Below are positions 6,984-14,989 of a stretch of 46,742 nt of DNA, piece by piece (the first letter of the stretch is position 1; each line of letters starts with the position of its first letter). The stretch covers positions 1 through 46,742 of the forward strand of contig JAIETJ010000092.1 of assembly GCA_019745275.1 (NCBI GenBank). Reading direction: 5' to 3'. Origin of the DNA: Pseudomonadaceae bacterium. Its GTDB lineage: Bacteria; Pseudomonadota; Gammaproteobacteria; Pseudomonadales; Pseudomonadaceae. A model generated the notes under the pieces. That model worked only from the letters and a program-made list of their open reading frames with translations. It made no database searches and had not been told where the DNA came from. The position numbers were made by a program, and so were the translations under genes.

Positions 6984-7155
6984 GTTCGGCTCCGGCAGAT
7001 GGACGGCGGCGGGCAGGCAAAAATTGCCATTGCCACGCGCATGGCGCCGAGTTTAACAGGCTCGGCCAGCGCTCTTGGCGAGGATGCTTAAGGGTTTTGC
7101 TGCTATGGTCGATAAACAAGCTAAGACCCGCACTTGTAGCCAGTGAGAACGCCGC

Positions 7156-7812
7156 ATGAAGAGCGAAGCCGAACCCAGCAGCGATGCCGTCCTCAGCGAT
7201 GCCGAGCGCCTGCAACTGTTAGAGAAAGCCAGTAAATTAAATCGGCTGATAATTGCTGGCGTGGCCGCAGTGGTGCTGATCATCGTCTTGGTCACGGTGA
7301 TAGTGCAAACGGTCAACCTGATGCGCAGCGATCCAGCCGACCAGACCGCCGAGCAAATTGATGGGCTTAACAAACAATTACACAGCGTGCAGGCTGAGGT
7401 GGGCGAATTAAAAGATCAGCTGCAGCAACAAGAAGCGAAAATTGCCCACGTGGCTCAGCAGCAAACCGGTAACTTGGCCGGTATTCTGAAACCCACGCAA
7501 GACCCTGGCACGGTTGAGCAACTGGCGAAAACCCTGCTCGGACAAGAAAAGGACTTCCAGCAAGTGGTGCTGACCCTGCAGGTGGGCATGCGCGATCTGG
7601 CTTATATGCTGCCCGGTTCGCGCACTTGGTTGGAGTATTACACCGAGTCGCTGAACAAGTCGGTGGCTACCAGCAAGGTGCGCAGCACCGAGATTCAACA
7701 ATGGGCCAGCGGCCAAGCGCCGGTTGCGGTGGTACCGCTTGGGCTGTCAGCCAAAGCCGTTCCGCCAGCACCGCCGGTTGCCCCAGCCCACGCCGCGCCG
7801 ACCCAGCATTAA
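7156..7812 (+). CDS. Membrane protein with one transmembrane helix and coiled coil
   Basis: A 218-residue protein of unknown function. A single hydrophobic helix lies at about residues 30-56 (IIAGVAAVVLIIVLVTVIV). A predicted coiled coil follows (about 65-105, with QIDGLNKQLHSVQAEVGELK and a glutamine-rich tail), then a soluble domain and a proline/alanine-rich C-terminus (PPAPPVAPAHAAP). The short charged N-terminus suggests a cytoplasmic start with the bulk in the periplasm. I do not recognise a named family. Probably monocistronic; a strong hairpin lies 18 bases downstream. Confidence 0.8.
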   Translation: MKSEAEPSSDAVLSDAERLQLLEKASKLNRLIIAGVAAVVLIIVLVTVIVQTVNLMRSDPADQTAEQIDGLNKQLHSVQAEVGELKDQLQQQEAKIAHVAQQQTGNLAGILKPTQDPGTVEQLAKTLLGQEKDFQQVVLTLQVGMRDLAYMLPGSRTWLEYYTESLNKSVATSKVRSTEIQQWASGQAPVAVVPLGLSAKAVPPAPPVAPAHAAPTQH

Positions 7813-7830
7813 CTCCACGCGGCGCCTTTG

Positions 7831-7861
7831 GCCGAACTGCCCAGCGTCGCGGCAGTTCGGC
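7831..7861 (+). terminator. Hairpin after the coiled-coil membrane protein
   Basis: GCCGAACTGCC (7831-7841) and GGCAGTTCGGC (7851-7861) form a perfect 11-bp stem with a 9-base loop, 18 bases after the stop codon. No T-run follows, so it may be a weak terminator or an mRNA 3' stabiliser. Confidence 0.5.
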
Positions 7862-7926
7862 GCTAAATTCGTGGACAGCGCTGTGCCACGCTCCACGGTC
7901 CTTTAACTGCCTCTTTGGAGTGTTCC

Positions 7927-8439
7927 GTGGCTGTGCATAATCGACTTAATCGCGTGGTGAGCTGGATCTATCGACTACCGGCTAGCTGGCGGCCAACGCT
8001 GCTCAGCCGTTTGTTTGGCTCGCAGGTAAAACTGGTGGGTACTGCGGGCGTTCGGGTGCAGGCCATCAGCCGCAGCAGTGCGACCTTAAGCATCGCTAAC
8101 CGGACTAAGGTGCAAAACCATATTGGCGGCGTGCATGCGGCAGCCATGGCCTTATTGGCCGAGTCGGCAACCGGGTTTTTAGTCGGCATGAACCTGCCGG
8201 ATAACAAGCTGTTGTTGATTAAGTCGCTGCAGGTGGATTACCGCAAACGCGTGGTCGGCGGCTTAACCGCGGTGGCCAGCCTGACGCCTGAGCAAATTAG
8301 CGCGATTGCTCAGCAAGATAAGGGCGAGGTATTGGTCGCCGTGACTGTTACCGATGAGTCTGGCAGCGCGCCGATTGACTGTGCCATGTGCTGGGCGTGG
8401 ATCAGTAAAAAGCCCCCGTTGCCCAGCAACGAGGGCTAG
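7927..8439 (+). CDS. DUF4442/hotdog-fold thioesterase-like protein
   Basis: A 170-residue protein with the hotdog-fold pattern of the DUF4442/YiiD C-terminal family: NRTKVQNHIGGVHAAAMALLAESATGFLVG carries the conserved N..GGVHAAA helix, followed by VDYRKRVVGGLTAVA. These proteins resemble thioesterases acting on acyl-CoA or acyl-carrier thioesters; the substrate is unknown. The start is taken as GTG at 7927, six bases after GGAG; an in-frame TTG at 7915 would overlap that site. The end of the gene overlaps a terminator hairpin that serves the convergent VOC gene, whose stop lies four bases away. Confidence 0.85.
   Translation: MAVHNRLNRVVSWIYRLPASWRPTLLSRLFGSQVKLVGTAGVRVQAISRSSATLSIANRTKVQNHIGGVHAAAMALLAESATGFLVGMNLPDNKLLLIKSLQVDYRKRVVGGLTAVASLTPEQISAIAQQDKGEVLVAVTVTDESGSAPIDCAMCWAWISKKPPLPSNEG
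8406..8437 (-). terminator. Rho-independent terminator of the VOC gene, inside the convergent CDS
   Basis: AGCCCcCGTTG (8411-8421) pairs with CAACGaGGGCT (8427-8437) with one internal mismatch. Read on the minus strand it is followed by five U residues (8410-8406), a standard terminator for the VOC gene. It lies within the last 12 codons of the plus-strand DUF4442-like gene. Confidence 0.75.
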
Positions 8440-8443
8440 GGTT

Positions 8444-8812
8444 TTAGCCGAGATGCACGAAGGCCAGTTTGTTGCCGTCTAGGTCGCGGAAGTATCCGCC
8501 GTAGAAGCCCGGCATACGCTCGCCCGGTGCGCCTTCGTCGGTCGCACCGAGGCTGATGGCCTTGGCGTATAGCTTATCGACGCCTTCACGGGAGCCGCCT
8601 GCCAGCGCGATCATGTCGCCGTTGCCCGGCGTGGCAGCTTCTTTGTTGAACGGGGTGCAGATGCCAAACATCGGCTGACCCTTGCCGGCGCTAAAGAATG
8701 CGGCGCGGCCGACATCCATCACCACCTTGGCGCCCATTTCACCGAGCAGTGCAGCGTAAAAGGCCTTGGCTTTTTCCAGATTAGCGGTACCGACCATTGC
8801 ATAAGCGATCAT
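8444..8812 (-). CDS. VOC-family (glyoxalase/bleomycin-resistance-like) protein
   Basis: A 122-residue vicinal-oxygen-chelate protein. It opens with MIAYAMVGTANLEKAKAFYAALLGEMGAK, the usual first beta-alpha-beta unit, and closes with GFYGGYFRDLDGNKLAFVHLG, the DPDGN-like final strand of the family. Members range from glyoxalases to antibiotic-binding proteins and dioxygenases. Here the single-domain size suggests a homodimer, but no reaction can be assigned. GAGAG precedes the start. Ends four bases from the convergent DUF4442-like gene and shares its terminator hairpin. Confidence 0.9.
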   Translation of the reverse strand: MIAYAMVGTANLEKAKAFYAALLGEMGAKVVMDVGRAAFFSAGKGQPMFGICTPFNKEAATPGNGDMIALAGGSREGVDKLYAKAISLGATDEGAPGERMPGFYGGYFRDLDGNKLAFVHLG

Positions 8813-8924
8813 TGCGATATCTCTCTATTGGGTAAGGGTTGTGGTGGTGTAGAACTTAGCTTTAGGCGCTTGGAATGTAGCAGCTTTGCGTGTGTTTGCT
8901 GGTGCTGAGGTGGCGAGCAAATAC

Positions 8925-8952
8925 ACAAAACCCGGGCAAGCCCGGGTTTTGT
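8925..8952 (-). terminator. Bidirectional terminator after the Tim44-like gene
   Basis: AACCCGGG-CAAG-CCCGGGTT forms a stem flanked by A and T tracts on either side (ACAAAA...TTTTGT). It lies about 18 bases past the stop of the minus-strand Tim44-like gene and would work in both directions. Confidence 0.85.
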
Positions 8953-8969
8953 TGTTACTCGACAGTTGT

Positions 8970-9827
8970 TTAGTTCTGCCGCATCCCAGCGATCAGCCAC
9001 GGCTGGTTGTCGCCCTGCAAGCGCTCCATCCGCCAGCTTTCGCTGAAGGCTTCGCCTTGATCGAAGCGTGAGGACTTCTCGATACCGCTGAAGGTCAGGG
9101 TAGCGATGGTTTTGTCGGCTTGATCATCGAGGCCGTCGAGTTGTACGTCGAGGTCATCGATATAGGTCGACTGGAAGGCGTCACCTAAAGAGGCACGCTC
9201 CTGGCGCAAAAACGTCAGCAGTTGTGGGGTGGTGAACTCTTCCAGCTTGTCCATTTCATTGGCATCCCAATGTTGTTGCAAGCTGAGAAAGTGCTCACGA
9301 CCGGCATTGATAAAGCCACTTTCGTTGAACCAAGCCGGCGCTTTAATCACTGGTTTGGCGGCCACTGAACTGATGGACCCGCCGAAAATGTTGTTCGCGG
9401 CTGGAGTGACGTCGCGCTGATACGGTACCCCGCCAGCGGTGGCTGGCTGCGCAGTTTGCGCCTGTTGCTTGCGCCGTGAGGCGATAAAGCGAAAGGCCAA
9501 GAAGGCGATCAGGCCCATGATCAGCATGTCCATGATTTGCAGCCCTTCAAAGCCGCCGCCCATAAACATCGAGGCCAGCAGGCCGCCGGCCGCCAAGCCC
9601 GCTAAAGGGCCGAGCCAGCGCGACATGCCGCCGGCTGCCGCAGCTTTACCGGCCATGCCAGCGGCTGGAGCTGCTGCCGCTGCCGGCGCCGCTTGCTTAG
9701 TTTGGCTGGCTTGATGGCTAGGAGCTGAGCCGAGGGACTTGCCGCCGCCCATGCGCTTGGCATTGGCCTCAAGGCTCAGGGTTAGGCCTAGGCATAGCAC
9801 CATGAAAAAAGTCATAAAACGTTGCAT
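8970..9827 (-). CDS. Tim44-like domain protein, exported or membrane-bound
   Basis: A 285-residue protein with an N-terminal signal peptide (MQRFMTFFMVLCLGLTLSLEANA), a low-complexity Ala/Gly/Gln linker (about 24-75), a glycine-rich hydrophobic stretch and membrane helix (about 70-115, ending in FRFIASRRKQQ), then a C-terminal Tim44-like domain (about 165-285, WFNESGFINAGREHFLSLQQHWD onward, ending with SWRMERLQGDNQPWLIAGMRQ). Bacterial Tim44-like proteins are widespread in Proteobacteria and their role is unclear; a function in envelope protein handling is only an analogy to the mitochondrial import factor. GGAG precedes the start by eight bases, and a terminator follows the stop. Confidence 0.88.
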   Translation of the reverse strand: MQRFMTFFMVLCLGLTLSLEANAKRMGGGKSLGSAPSHQASQTKQAAPAAAAAPAAGMAGKAAAAGGMSRWLGPLAGLAAGGLLASMFMGGGFEGLQIMDMLIMGLIAFLAFRFIASRRKQQAQTAQPATAGGVPYQRDVTPAANNIFGGSISSVAAKPVIKAPAWFNESGFINAGREHFLSLQQHWDANEMDKLEEFTTPQLLTFLRQERASLGDAFQSTYIDDLDVQLDGLDDQADKTIATLTFSGIEKSSRFDQGEAFSESWRMERLQGDNQPWLIAGMRQN

Positions 9828-9961
9828 AGAAGTTGCTCCACCAGTGGTTTACACGCGGGTAGTTTGCCGGGCCTGTGTGACAGAGGCTAGCGCTAGAGTG
9901 TTTCGAGGTTTTTTCGCGAGGTTGGGTAACCGGTGTGTCGTCGGGCGGGTTGTAGACAGAA

Positions 9962-10032
9962 TGGCGGATTGTTCGCTGCCGCATTGGCGGCCTCTTCGCT
10001 GCGCTCATGAGACCACCCTACATCCGCCCTGC
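9962..10032. repeat. REP-like intergenic repeat, copy 3 (degenerate)
   Basis: Two head-to-tail units begin with GGCGGATTGTTCGCTGC and GGCGGCCTCTTCGCTGC, followed by the flank ACCACCCTACATCCGCCC. It is a diverged version of the core at 1699. It fills part of the gap between the Tim44-like gene and the histidine kinase end. Confidence 0.65.
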
Positions 10033-10049
10033 GCGATACTCTGTCCGGC

Positions 10050-12668
10050 TTAGGCCAAGGGCAGGCGCAGGTAGAAGGTGCTGCCTTCACCCAGCACGCT
10101 GTGGTAACCGATTTCGCCCTGCATGCGTTCCATCAGGGTTTTGCAGATGCTTAGGCCTAAGCCGGTGCCGCCACGGGTGCGGGTGTCGGAACCGTCGGCT
10201 TGGGCGAATTTTTGGAAGATCCGCGCGCGAAACTCATCAGCTATGCCGACCCCATAGTCGCGCACGGCCACCTCGACTTGGCCATCGAGCAGGTGCGCGT
10301 AGATATCCACCCGACCATCGGCGCTGGAGAACTTCACCGCGTTGGAAATCAGGTTACTTAGCACTTGCTGCAAGCGCTGCGTGTCGACGGCCACCAGCAG
10401 CGGCCAAGGCAAGGCGTTGTCTAAGCGCAGATGCACGTTAAAGCTGTCGGCGTAGCCTTGGTTTTGCGCCAGTGCTTGTTGCAGCAGAGGGTTCAGATCC
10501 GTTGGGGTGAGTTGCAATTGGGTTTGGCCGAATTCGAGTTTCTCGATGTCGAGAATATCGTTGACCAAGCTCACTAAACGCTCGGAGTTGCTTTGCGCGA
10601 TTTCTACCAGCGCTTGCGCCTGCTCCGGCAGTGGGCCGAACACCCCCGCCACCAACAGGCCCAGCGAGCCTTTGATGGAGGTTAGTGGGGTGCGCAGTTC
10701 ATGGCTGACGGTGGCGATAAACTCGTTCTTCAGCTGTTCGACTTGTTTGCGTGCGGCGATGTCGCGCAGCAGGCAGATGTACAGTTCACGGCCCGGTAGT
10801 GCAAAGCGGCTGAGGCTGATTTCCAGCTGCAGTGGGTGCGTATCGGCGTGCCGGCCTTGCACTTGAACGTCGGTGCCGAGCAGCTTTTCTAGGGCGGCCT
10901 GAGTGTCGCCCTGCAGCGCCGGTAATAAATTCTCGAGGGGCTGGCGCAGCAGTTGTTCGCCCGGGTAGCCAAATAGGCTGTTGGCGGCAGGATTAGCCCG
11001 CTCCAGTTGGCCCTGTTGGTCGAAGATTAAAATCGCTTCGGCGGCATTCTCTAAAATTGCACTGAGCTCCAAGGTGCGTTGTTTGACCAAGCGCCGCACC
11101 TGCTCGGCGCGCCCGGTCATGCTCAGTAAAAAGCCGCCGAGCAAGCTGCACAGGAGCAAGCCACCGACCAGTTGCGCCCACGACTGACGGCTTTGGTTGT
11201 GTTGTAAAAAGTCTAGGCTGGGGGCTACCGACAACTGCAGGGTTCGTCCGCCCAGCGTCCAGCTTTCTTGCCAAACCAGTGGCTGAGCATAGGTGGGTAA
11301 GTCTGTCGAGTTGTTGCCGTACACCTGCACGGGCTCGGCGTCGGTTATATCGTGCAACTGCAGCTGAAAGTCGGCGCGTGAATAGTCACTTACCGCCGCT
11401 TCTAGCAACTCATTGATGCGCACCACGGCAGTGGCATAACCGTCTAGTTCCTGCGCGCGGTTGGCCGCGTCGGTGGGCGTGGCAGGGTGACGATAGACCG
11501 GGTAAAACAACAACACCCCGGGCTCTTGTTGGGTGTCTTGGACCAAGGTAATGGGTGCGGTCATGGCTAAGGTGCCGCTGTCGCGAGCGCGTTGCATGGC
11601 CTGCTGGCGCAGCAGCTCAGAGGCGATGTCGTAGCCCAGTGCGCGGGTGTTGGTGGCCAACGGCACTATGTAGGTGACCGGTGCGTAATAGTCGCGGACT
11701 CCTGCGCGGATAAAATTGCCGCTGGAATTGCGCTCGGTGATCTGAAAACCGGCAAAGCCCTGTGCTTGCATGGCCGCCTCATAACTGGCGCGTTGTGGGT
11801 GGCTGACCATGAGGTTCCAGCCAAGCGCACGCACGCCGGGGTACAGGCTGGGTAAATCGCCGACAAAAGCCTCAAAATCTTCGCGACTAACCTGCTGTGA
11901 GGCGGCAAATAAACGCTCAACCGACTGCACCGAGCGGCTATACAGCTCAAAGCGATTCTTCACGGCGGTGGTTATCAGTTTGCTTTGCTGATGAAAACGC
12001 TCGCGCAGTTGCTGCTCCTCGGCATGGCTGGCGCGGATAAATACCAGCACCATGATGCTGCAACTGATTAACAACGGCAGGCCGACGTTGCCGATACGGC
12101 TGCGCCACAGCGGGCGCGGTTGAGCAAACAAAATAAACATCAGCGGCGTGGCAATTAGCACGCCGATGCTGTCGCCAACCCACCAGGTTAGCCAGCTGGC
12201 GGGCATTTGCGTGGCGCTGATGATGTGGCTGAAATACAAGGTTGCCACTCCGCCACTGGCGCTGAGCATGCAGGTCAATGGGCCGCCAATCAGCAGCAAG
12301 AGGAAAATACTGCGTTCCTCAGTGAGTGAGTTGGGGAAGCCCACCAGCCGCTTGATCAGCCAGCACGCCGATAGGCATTGCAGGGTGGTGCCTAAGGCGA
12401 TGCCGCCGGCGACGGCCAAGCCAACGCCACTCAACGGACCGCCGATACTCAAATTGAGTAAGGTTGAGCCGATAAAAACCCCGAGCAGCAGCGGATAACC
12501 CCAGATCAGCACGGCGGCTAAGGCGATGCCCACCGGCGGAAACATTGCACTGACAAAGCCCGGCGGGATCGCCAGCAACAGAGCCAAACGCCCAGCCAGC
12601 ACATAGGCGGCGGCCAGTAAGATGATTTTGCCCCAAGAGGGCACGCGAGAGGCATGGATTGCGGGCAT
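10050..12668 (-). CDS. Sensor histidine kinase with MASE1, CHASE and PAS domains
   Basis: An 872-residue hybrid of sensory parts in the inner membrane. Residues about 1-210 hold eight or so membrane helices of MASE1 type (LLAAAYVLAGRLALLLAIPPG, SAMFPPVGIALAAVL). A periplasmic CHASE domain follows (about 215-430, including YPGVRALGWNLMV and GFAGFQITERNSSG), then another helix, a PAS domain (about 530-640, ILENAAEAILIFDQQG), HisKA with the phospho-acceptor in SHELRTPLTS near residue 655, and HATPase_c with NLISNAVKF, DYGVGI and GGTGLGLSICK. It lacks a receiver domain and no response regulator lies next to it, so its partner is elsewhere. The frame extends upstream to a TTG at 12722, but the ATG at 12668 is preferred. 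The signal is unknown. Confidence 0.92.
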   Translation of the reverse strand: MPAIHASRVPSWGKIILLAAAYVLAGRLALLLAIPPGFVSAMFPPVGIALAAVLIWGYPLLLGVFIGSTLLNLSIGGPLSGVGLAVAGGIALGTTLQCLSACWLIKRLVGFPNSLTEERSIFLLLLIGGPLTCMLSASGGVATLYFSHIISATQMPASWLTWWVGDSIGVLIATPLMFILFAQPRPLWRSRIGNVGLPLLISCSIMVLVFIRASHAEEQQLRERFHQQSKLITTAVKNRFELYSRSVQSVERLFAASQQVSREDFEAFVGDLPSLYPGVRALGWNLMVSHPQRASYEAAMQAQGFAGFQITERNSSGNFIRAGVRDYYAPVTYIVPLATNTRALGYDIASELLRQQAMQRARDSGTLAMTAPITLVQDTQQEPGVLLFYPVYRHPATPTDAANRAQELDGYATAVVRINELLEAAVSDYSRADFQLQLHDITDAEPVQVYGNNSTDLPTYAQPLVWQESWTLGGRTLQLSVAPSLDFLQHNQSRQSWAQLVGGLLLCSLLGGFLLSMTGRAEQVRRLVKQRTLELSAILENAAEAILIFDQQGQLERANPAANSLFGYPGEQLLRQPLENLLPALQGDTQAALEKLLGTDVQVQGRHADTHPLQLEISLSRFALPGRELYICLLRDIAARKQVEQLKNEFIATVSHELRTPLTSIKGSLGLLVAGVFGPLPEQAQALVEIAQSNSERLVSLVNDILDIEKLEFGQTQLQLTPTDLNPLLQQALAQNQGYADSFNVHLRLDNALPWPLLVAVDTQRLQQVLSNLISNAVKFSSADGRVDIYAHLLDGQVEVAVRDYGVGIADEFRARIFQKFAQADGSDTRTRGGTGLGLSICKTLMERMQGEIGYHSVLGEGSTFYLRLPLA

Positions 12669-12900
12669 AAACGGCGCTGGCTCCGATAACACAGCAGGCC
12701 GCCAAGTAGCACAGGCGGCCAAGCAGAGTGGGCGTATAGCTAGCAGTTAAGCAGGTCTGGCGGGAGTTGCTGGCGGGCTTGTAATCTACTTCGCGGGGGT
12801 AAGGCGCAGGGTGTTGGGTAATCTGTCGTTGTTTAGCGCTGGCCACCGCGCCGCCAAGTCTGAGTTTGGCGGGCGCTATTAGCGAGTGCCTAGAACACCC

Positions 12901-12932
12901 GGCTGACGGGCACCTGAGGGTGCCCTACAGCC
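12901..12932 (-). terminator. Hairpin after the fasciclin gene
   Basis: GGGCACC (12908-12914) pairs with GGTGCCC (12919-12925), extended by an outer GGCTG/CAGCC pair. It begins about 19 bases past the fasciclin stop. There is no U-run, so termination strength is doubtful. Confidence 0.5.
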
Positions 12933-12950
12933 GAACTGAGCGGTGTACGC

Positions 12951-13508
12951 TTAAGGCAGCAAGACCTTGTCGACTACGTGGATCACGCCATTGGACTGGA
13001 TCACATCGGCAATCGTGATGGCTGCGCTTGAGCCTTTGCTGTCCGTCACGTTAAGCAGCTTACCGTTATAGCTAACGGTCAGATTTTCGCCTTGTACGGT
13101 GGTCAGCATGGTTTTGCCGCCGTCTTTAGTGGCCGCGGCCATCAGGTCTTTGGCGGTGTGGGTGCCGGCCACTACGTGGTAGGTCAGGATGGTGGTCAGA
13201 GTGGCCTTGTTTTCCGGCTTTACCAAGCTTTCCACAGTGCCAGCCGGCAGTGCGGCGAAGGCCGCATTGGTTGGGGCGAACACGGTGAAAGGGCCTTTGC
13301 TGTTCAGGGTGTCGACCAAGCTGGCGGCCTTAACGGCGGCGACTAAAGTGGTGTGATCCTTTGAGTTAACGGCGTTTTCGACAATGGTCTTGTTCGGGTA
13401 CATAGGTGCACCGCCAACCAGTACCGAATCGACGGCGAAGGCCGGCAATGCAGCGCCGATGGCCAATGAAAAACAAGCAGTAGCAAGTGCGTGGCGAACC
13501 AGTTTCAT
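12951..13508 (-). CDS. Secreted fasciclin-domain protein
   Basis: A 185-residue exported protein. A Sec signal peptide spans residues 1-25 (hydrophobic LATACFSLAIGAALPAFA, cleavage after AFA), followed by a single FAS1 domain (about 45-185) with both conserved boxes: GPFTVFAPTNAAFAALP (72-88) and the C-terminal NGVIHVVDKVLLP. FAS1 proteins mediate adhesion or binding at the cell surface; the bacterial role is mostly unclear. It follows an ECF sigma/anti-sigma pair with a 74-base gap and is the likely output of that switch. The gap forms a hairpin that covers the GGAG ribosome-binding site of this gene. Confidence 0.92.
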   Translation of the reverse strand: MKLVRHALATACFSLAIGAALPAFAVDSVLVGGAPMYPNKTIVENAVNSKDHTTLVAAVKAASLVDTLNSKGPFTVFAPTNAAFAALPAGTVESLVKPENKATLTTILTYHVVAGTHTAKDLMAAATKDGGKTMLTTVQGENLTVSYNGKLLNVTDSKGSSAAITIADVIQSNGVIHVVDKVLLP

Positions 13509-13513
13509 GGGTA

Positions 13514-13563
13514 ACTCCGTAGTTTAAGTGGCCCCATTAAGTGGGGTATTAAAGCTACGGAGT
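13514..13563 (-). promoter_or_regulatory. Nested inverted repeat covering the fasciclin ribosome-binding site
   Basis: ACTCCGTAG (13514-13522) and CTACGGAGT (13555-13563) are perfect 9-bp arms. Between them CCCCA/TGGGG (13532-13536, 13542-13546) forms an inner hairpin. On the minus-strand mRNA the second arm is CUACGGAGU, containing the GGAG of the fasciclin gene six bases before its ATG. Folding would hide it. It may act as a translational switch, or partly as an attenuator after the anti-sigma gene. Confidence 0.65.
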
Positions 13564-13582
13564 GGTTTGCGCCACGGATGCA

Positions 13583-14311
13583 TCAGAGGGTAAAAATATT
13601 TCCTTTTGCCACTACTGGGCCGGTCGGTTGTTGCGTCGGTGAGCCGCCAGCCGGCTCAAGCGAGATAGCCAATAGCGTATTGGCGCTCATCTGTTGTTGG
13701 AGGTCGGCGGGGATTTCCACACTCATCGCTAGGTCCGCCGGCAATATGCCGAGGGAGCGTGGTTTAGCGCCAGGGCTGATAAACCACAGCTCGGCGACCC
13801 GGCCATCAAGTTCGATGCTGGAGGCCGGAATGATGGTGATACGTTGGCGCTGCGCATCGACGGTGGCGGTGTACAGGGCCGCGCCATTTTCGAGCTGCAA
13901 AGCGGCGGTCAGTGGGGCGCTATAGTTGGCGGGTTTAGGCTGCATGATTAACACACCACCCAGCACCAAGCTGGCGGCCAAGGCTCCGGCCGAGAGACCG
14001 CGCCACACCGCTAAGCTGCTCCAGAAACTCCTGCGCGGCGTTATCGGCTTAGCTGCGGGGGTGACCGGCAGTGCCAACGCTAGTTCGTGGGTGATGCGCG
14101 GCCAGATAAAACTCGGCGCCTCGAGCGCGTCGTACTCTTCAGTCAGCGGGCCGAGGCGCTGTTGCCAAGCGTTCAGGTGCGCCGCGTAGTGTGGGTGGTT
14201 GGCAACTAAATCGGCCACTTCGGCGCGCTCGCTGGCATCCAGTACGCCCAACACATACTCGGCAATGCGCAGTTCAAGTTCTTGCGGGGTAAGGCTGTCG
14301 ATGCTGTTCAT
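13583..14311 (-). CDS. RskA-type anti-sigma factor
   Basis: A 242-residue membrane anti-sigma factor. The N-terminal sigma-binding domain shows LTPQELELRIAEYVLGVLDASERAEV, the typical RskA/ChrR-like start. One membrane helix lies at about 113-132 (SAGALAASLVLGGVLIM). The periplasmic C-terminal RskA domain has the signatures VAELWFISPG-KPRSLGILPAD and ISLEPAGGSP-PTGPVVAKG. It should hold the ECF sigma factor at the membrane until a periplasmic signal leads to its loss. The start at 14311 overlaps the sigma stop in an ATGA, indicating translational coupling and roughly equal synthesis; the open frame reaches 14323. No regulated protease is encoded nearby. Confidence 0.93.
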   Translation of the reverse strand: MNSIDSLTPQELELRIAEYVLGVLDASERAEVADLVANHPHYAAHLNAWQQRLGPLTEEYDALEAPSFIWPRITHELALALPVTPAAKPITPRRSFWSSLAVWRGLSAGALAASLVLGGVLIMQPKPANYSAPLTAALQLENGAALYTATVDAQRQRITIIPASSIELDGRVAELWFISPGAKPRSLGILPADLAMSVEIPADLQQQMSANTLLAISLEPAGGSPTQQPTGPVVAKGNIFTL

Positions 14312-14868
14312 TGTTCTAAACAAGCCTTGAGGCGCAGTAGGCCCCGGCGAATCCAGCTTTTCATGGTTCCTAACGGCACGCCTTGGCGGCTTGCCAGTTC
14401 GTCATAGGTACAGCCATCGAGAAACGCCGTGCGGATTATCCCTTGGTGGTTATCCGCAAGCGTCGTCAGGCAGTGGTCGAGGCGGCGGCGATCGCTGGCC
14501 AGCTCTAACGGGTCGACGGGTTCATGGGCCATCAGCGCGTCGGCGGACTCGAGTGGCTCTTGGTTGCGTTCAACGCCGCCGGTGCGCAGCCGATCGATAC
14601 ATTTGTTACGGGCAATCATGGCCAGCCAGGTAATCGGGCTGGCGATTTTTGCGTCAAATAAATTGGCTTTACGCCAGACCAAGACATACGCCTCTTGTAG
14701 GGCATCTTCGGCGTCACTGCGTTGGCTGAGCATGCGCGCACAAATGCCGAAGAGTTTTGCCGAGGTCAGTCGATAGAGCGCGTCAAAGGCTTGCCGGTCT
14801 TGTTGCGCAACCGCCGTCAGCAAGTCGCTGAGGTGTTGCCGGCGTAGGACGTCATCATTCATGGTCAT
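14308..14868 (-). CDS. ECF sigma-70 factor (SigK/RpoE-like)
   Basis: A 186-residue group IV sigma factor. Region 2 is at about 24-95 (DALYRLTSAKLFGICARMLSQ, DAEDALQEAYVLVWRKA, TWLAMIARNKCIDRLR) for -10 recognition, and region 4 at about 130-182 (GIIRTAFLDGCTYDELA, GVPLGTMKSWIRRGL) for -35 recognition. It has no long C-terminal extension. It is translationally coupled to the RskA-type anti-sigma through an ATGA overlap and is followed by a fasciclin gene, a combination in which the sigma factor usually drives its own operon. Two ATGs (14868, 14862) are possible and neither has a good ribosome-binding site. I could not fix its target promoter sequence. Confidence 0.93.
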   Translation of the reverse strand: MTMNDDVLRRQHLSDLLTAVAQQDRQAFDALYRLTSAKLFGICARMLSQRSDAEDALQEAYVLVWRKANLFDAKIASPITWLAMIARNKCIDRLRTGGVERNQEPLESADALMAHEPVDPLELASDRRRLDHCLTTLADNHQGIIRTAFLDGCTYDELASRQGVPLGTMKSWIRRGLLRLKACLEQ

Positions 14869-14945
14869 GGGTGGGGGCGACTCAGTTGTGTGGCGGCCTC
14901 AGTCTATGTGTTTTAACCCTAGCAGGCCTGCAGTGTAGTTCGGTG

Positions 14946-14982
14946 GCGGGCAAGCACGAGCTGAGCGCTGGTGTTTGCCCGC
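14946..14982 (-). terminator. Hairpin between truncated hemoglobin and ECF genes
   Basis: GCGGGCAA (14946-14953) pairs with TTGCCCGC (14975-14982), extended by a CAC/GTG pair after one mismatch. It begins 8 bases after the truncated hemoglobin stop. Without a U-run it may only reduce read-through into the ECF operon. Confidence 0.45.
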
Positions 14983-14989
14983 ATCGGGA

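Noticed and set aside
6576..7812. Toxin-immunity locus at the SMI1/KNR4 gene
   Set aside because: No polymorphic toxin, Rhs, CdiA or T6SS effector gene lies nearby; the neighbour is a small coiled-coil membrane protein with its own promoter.
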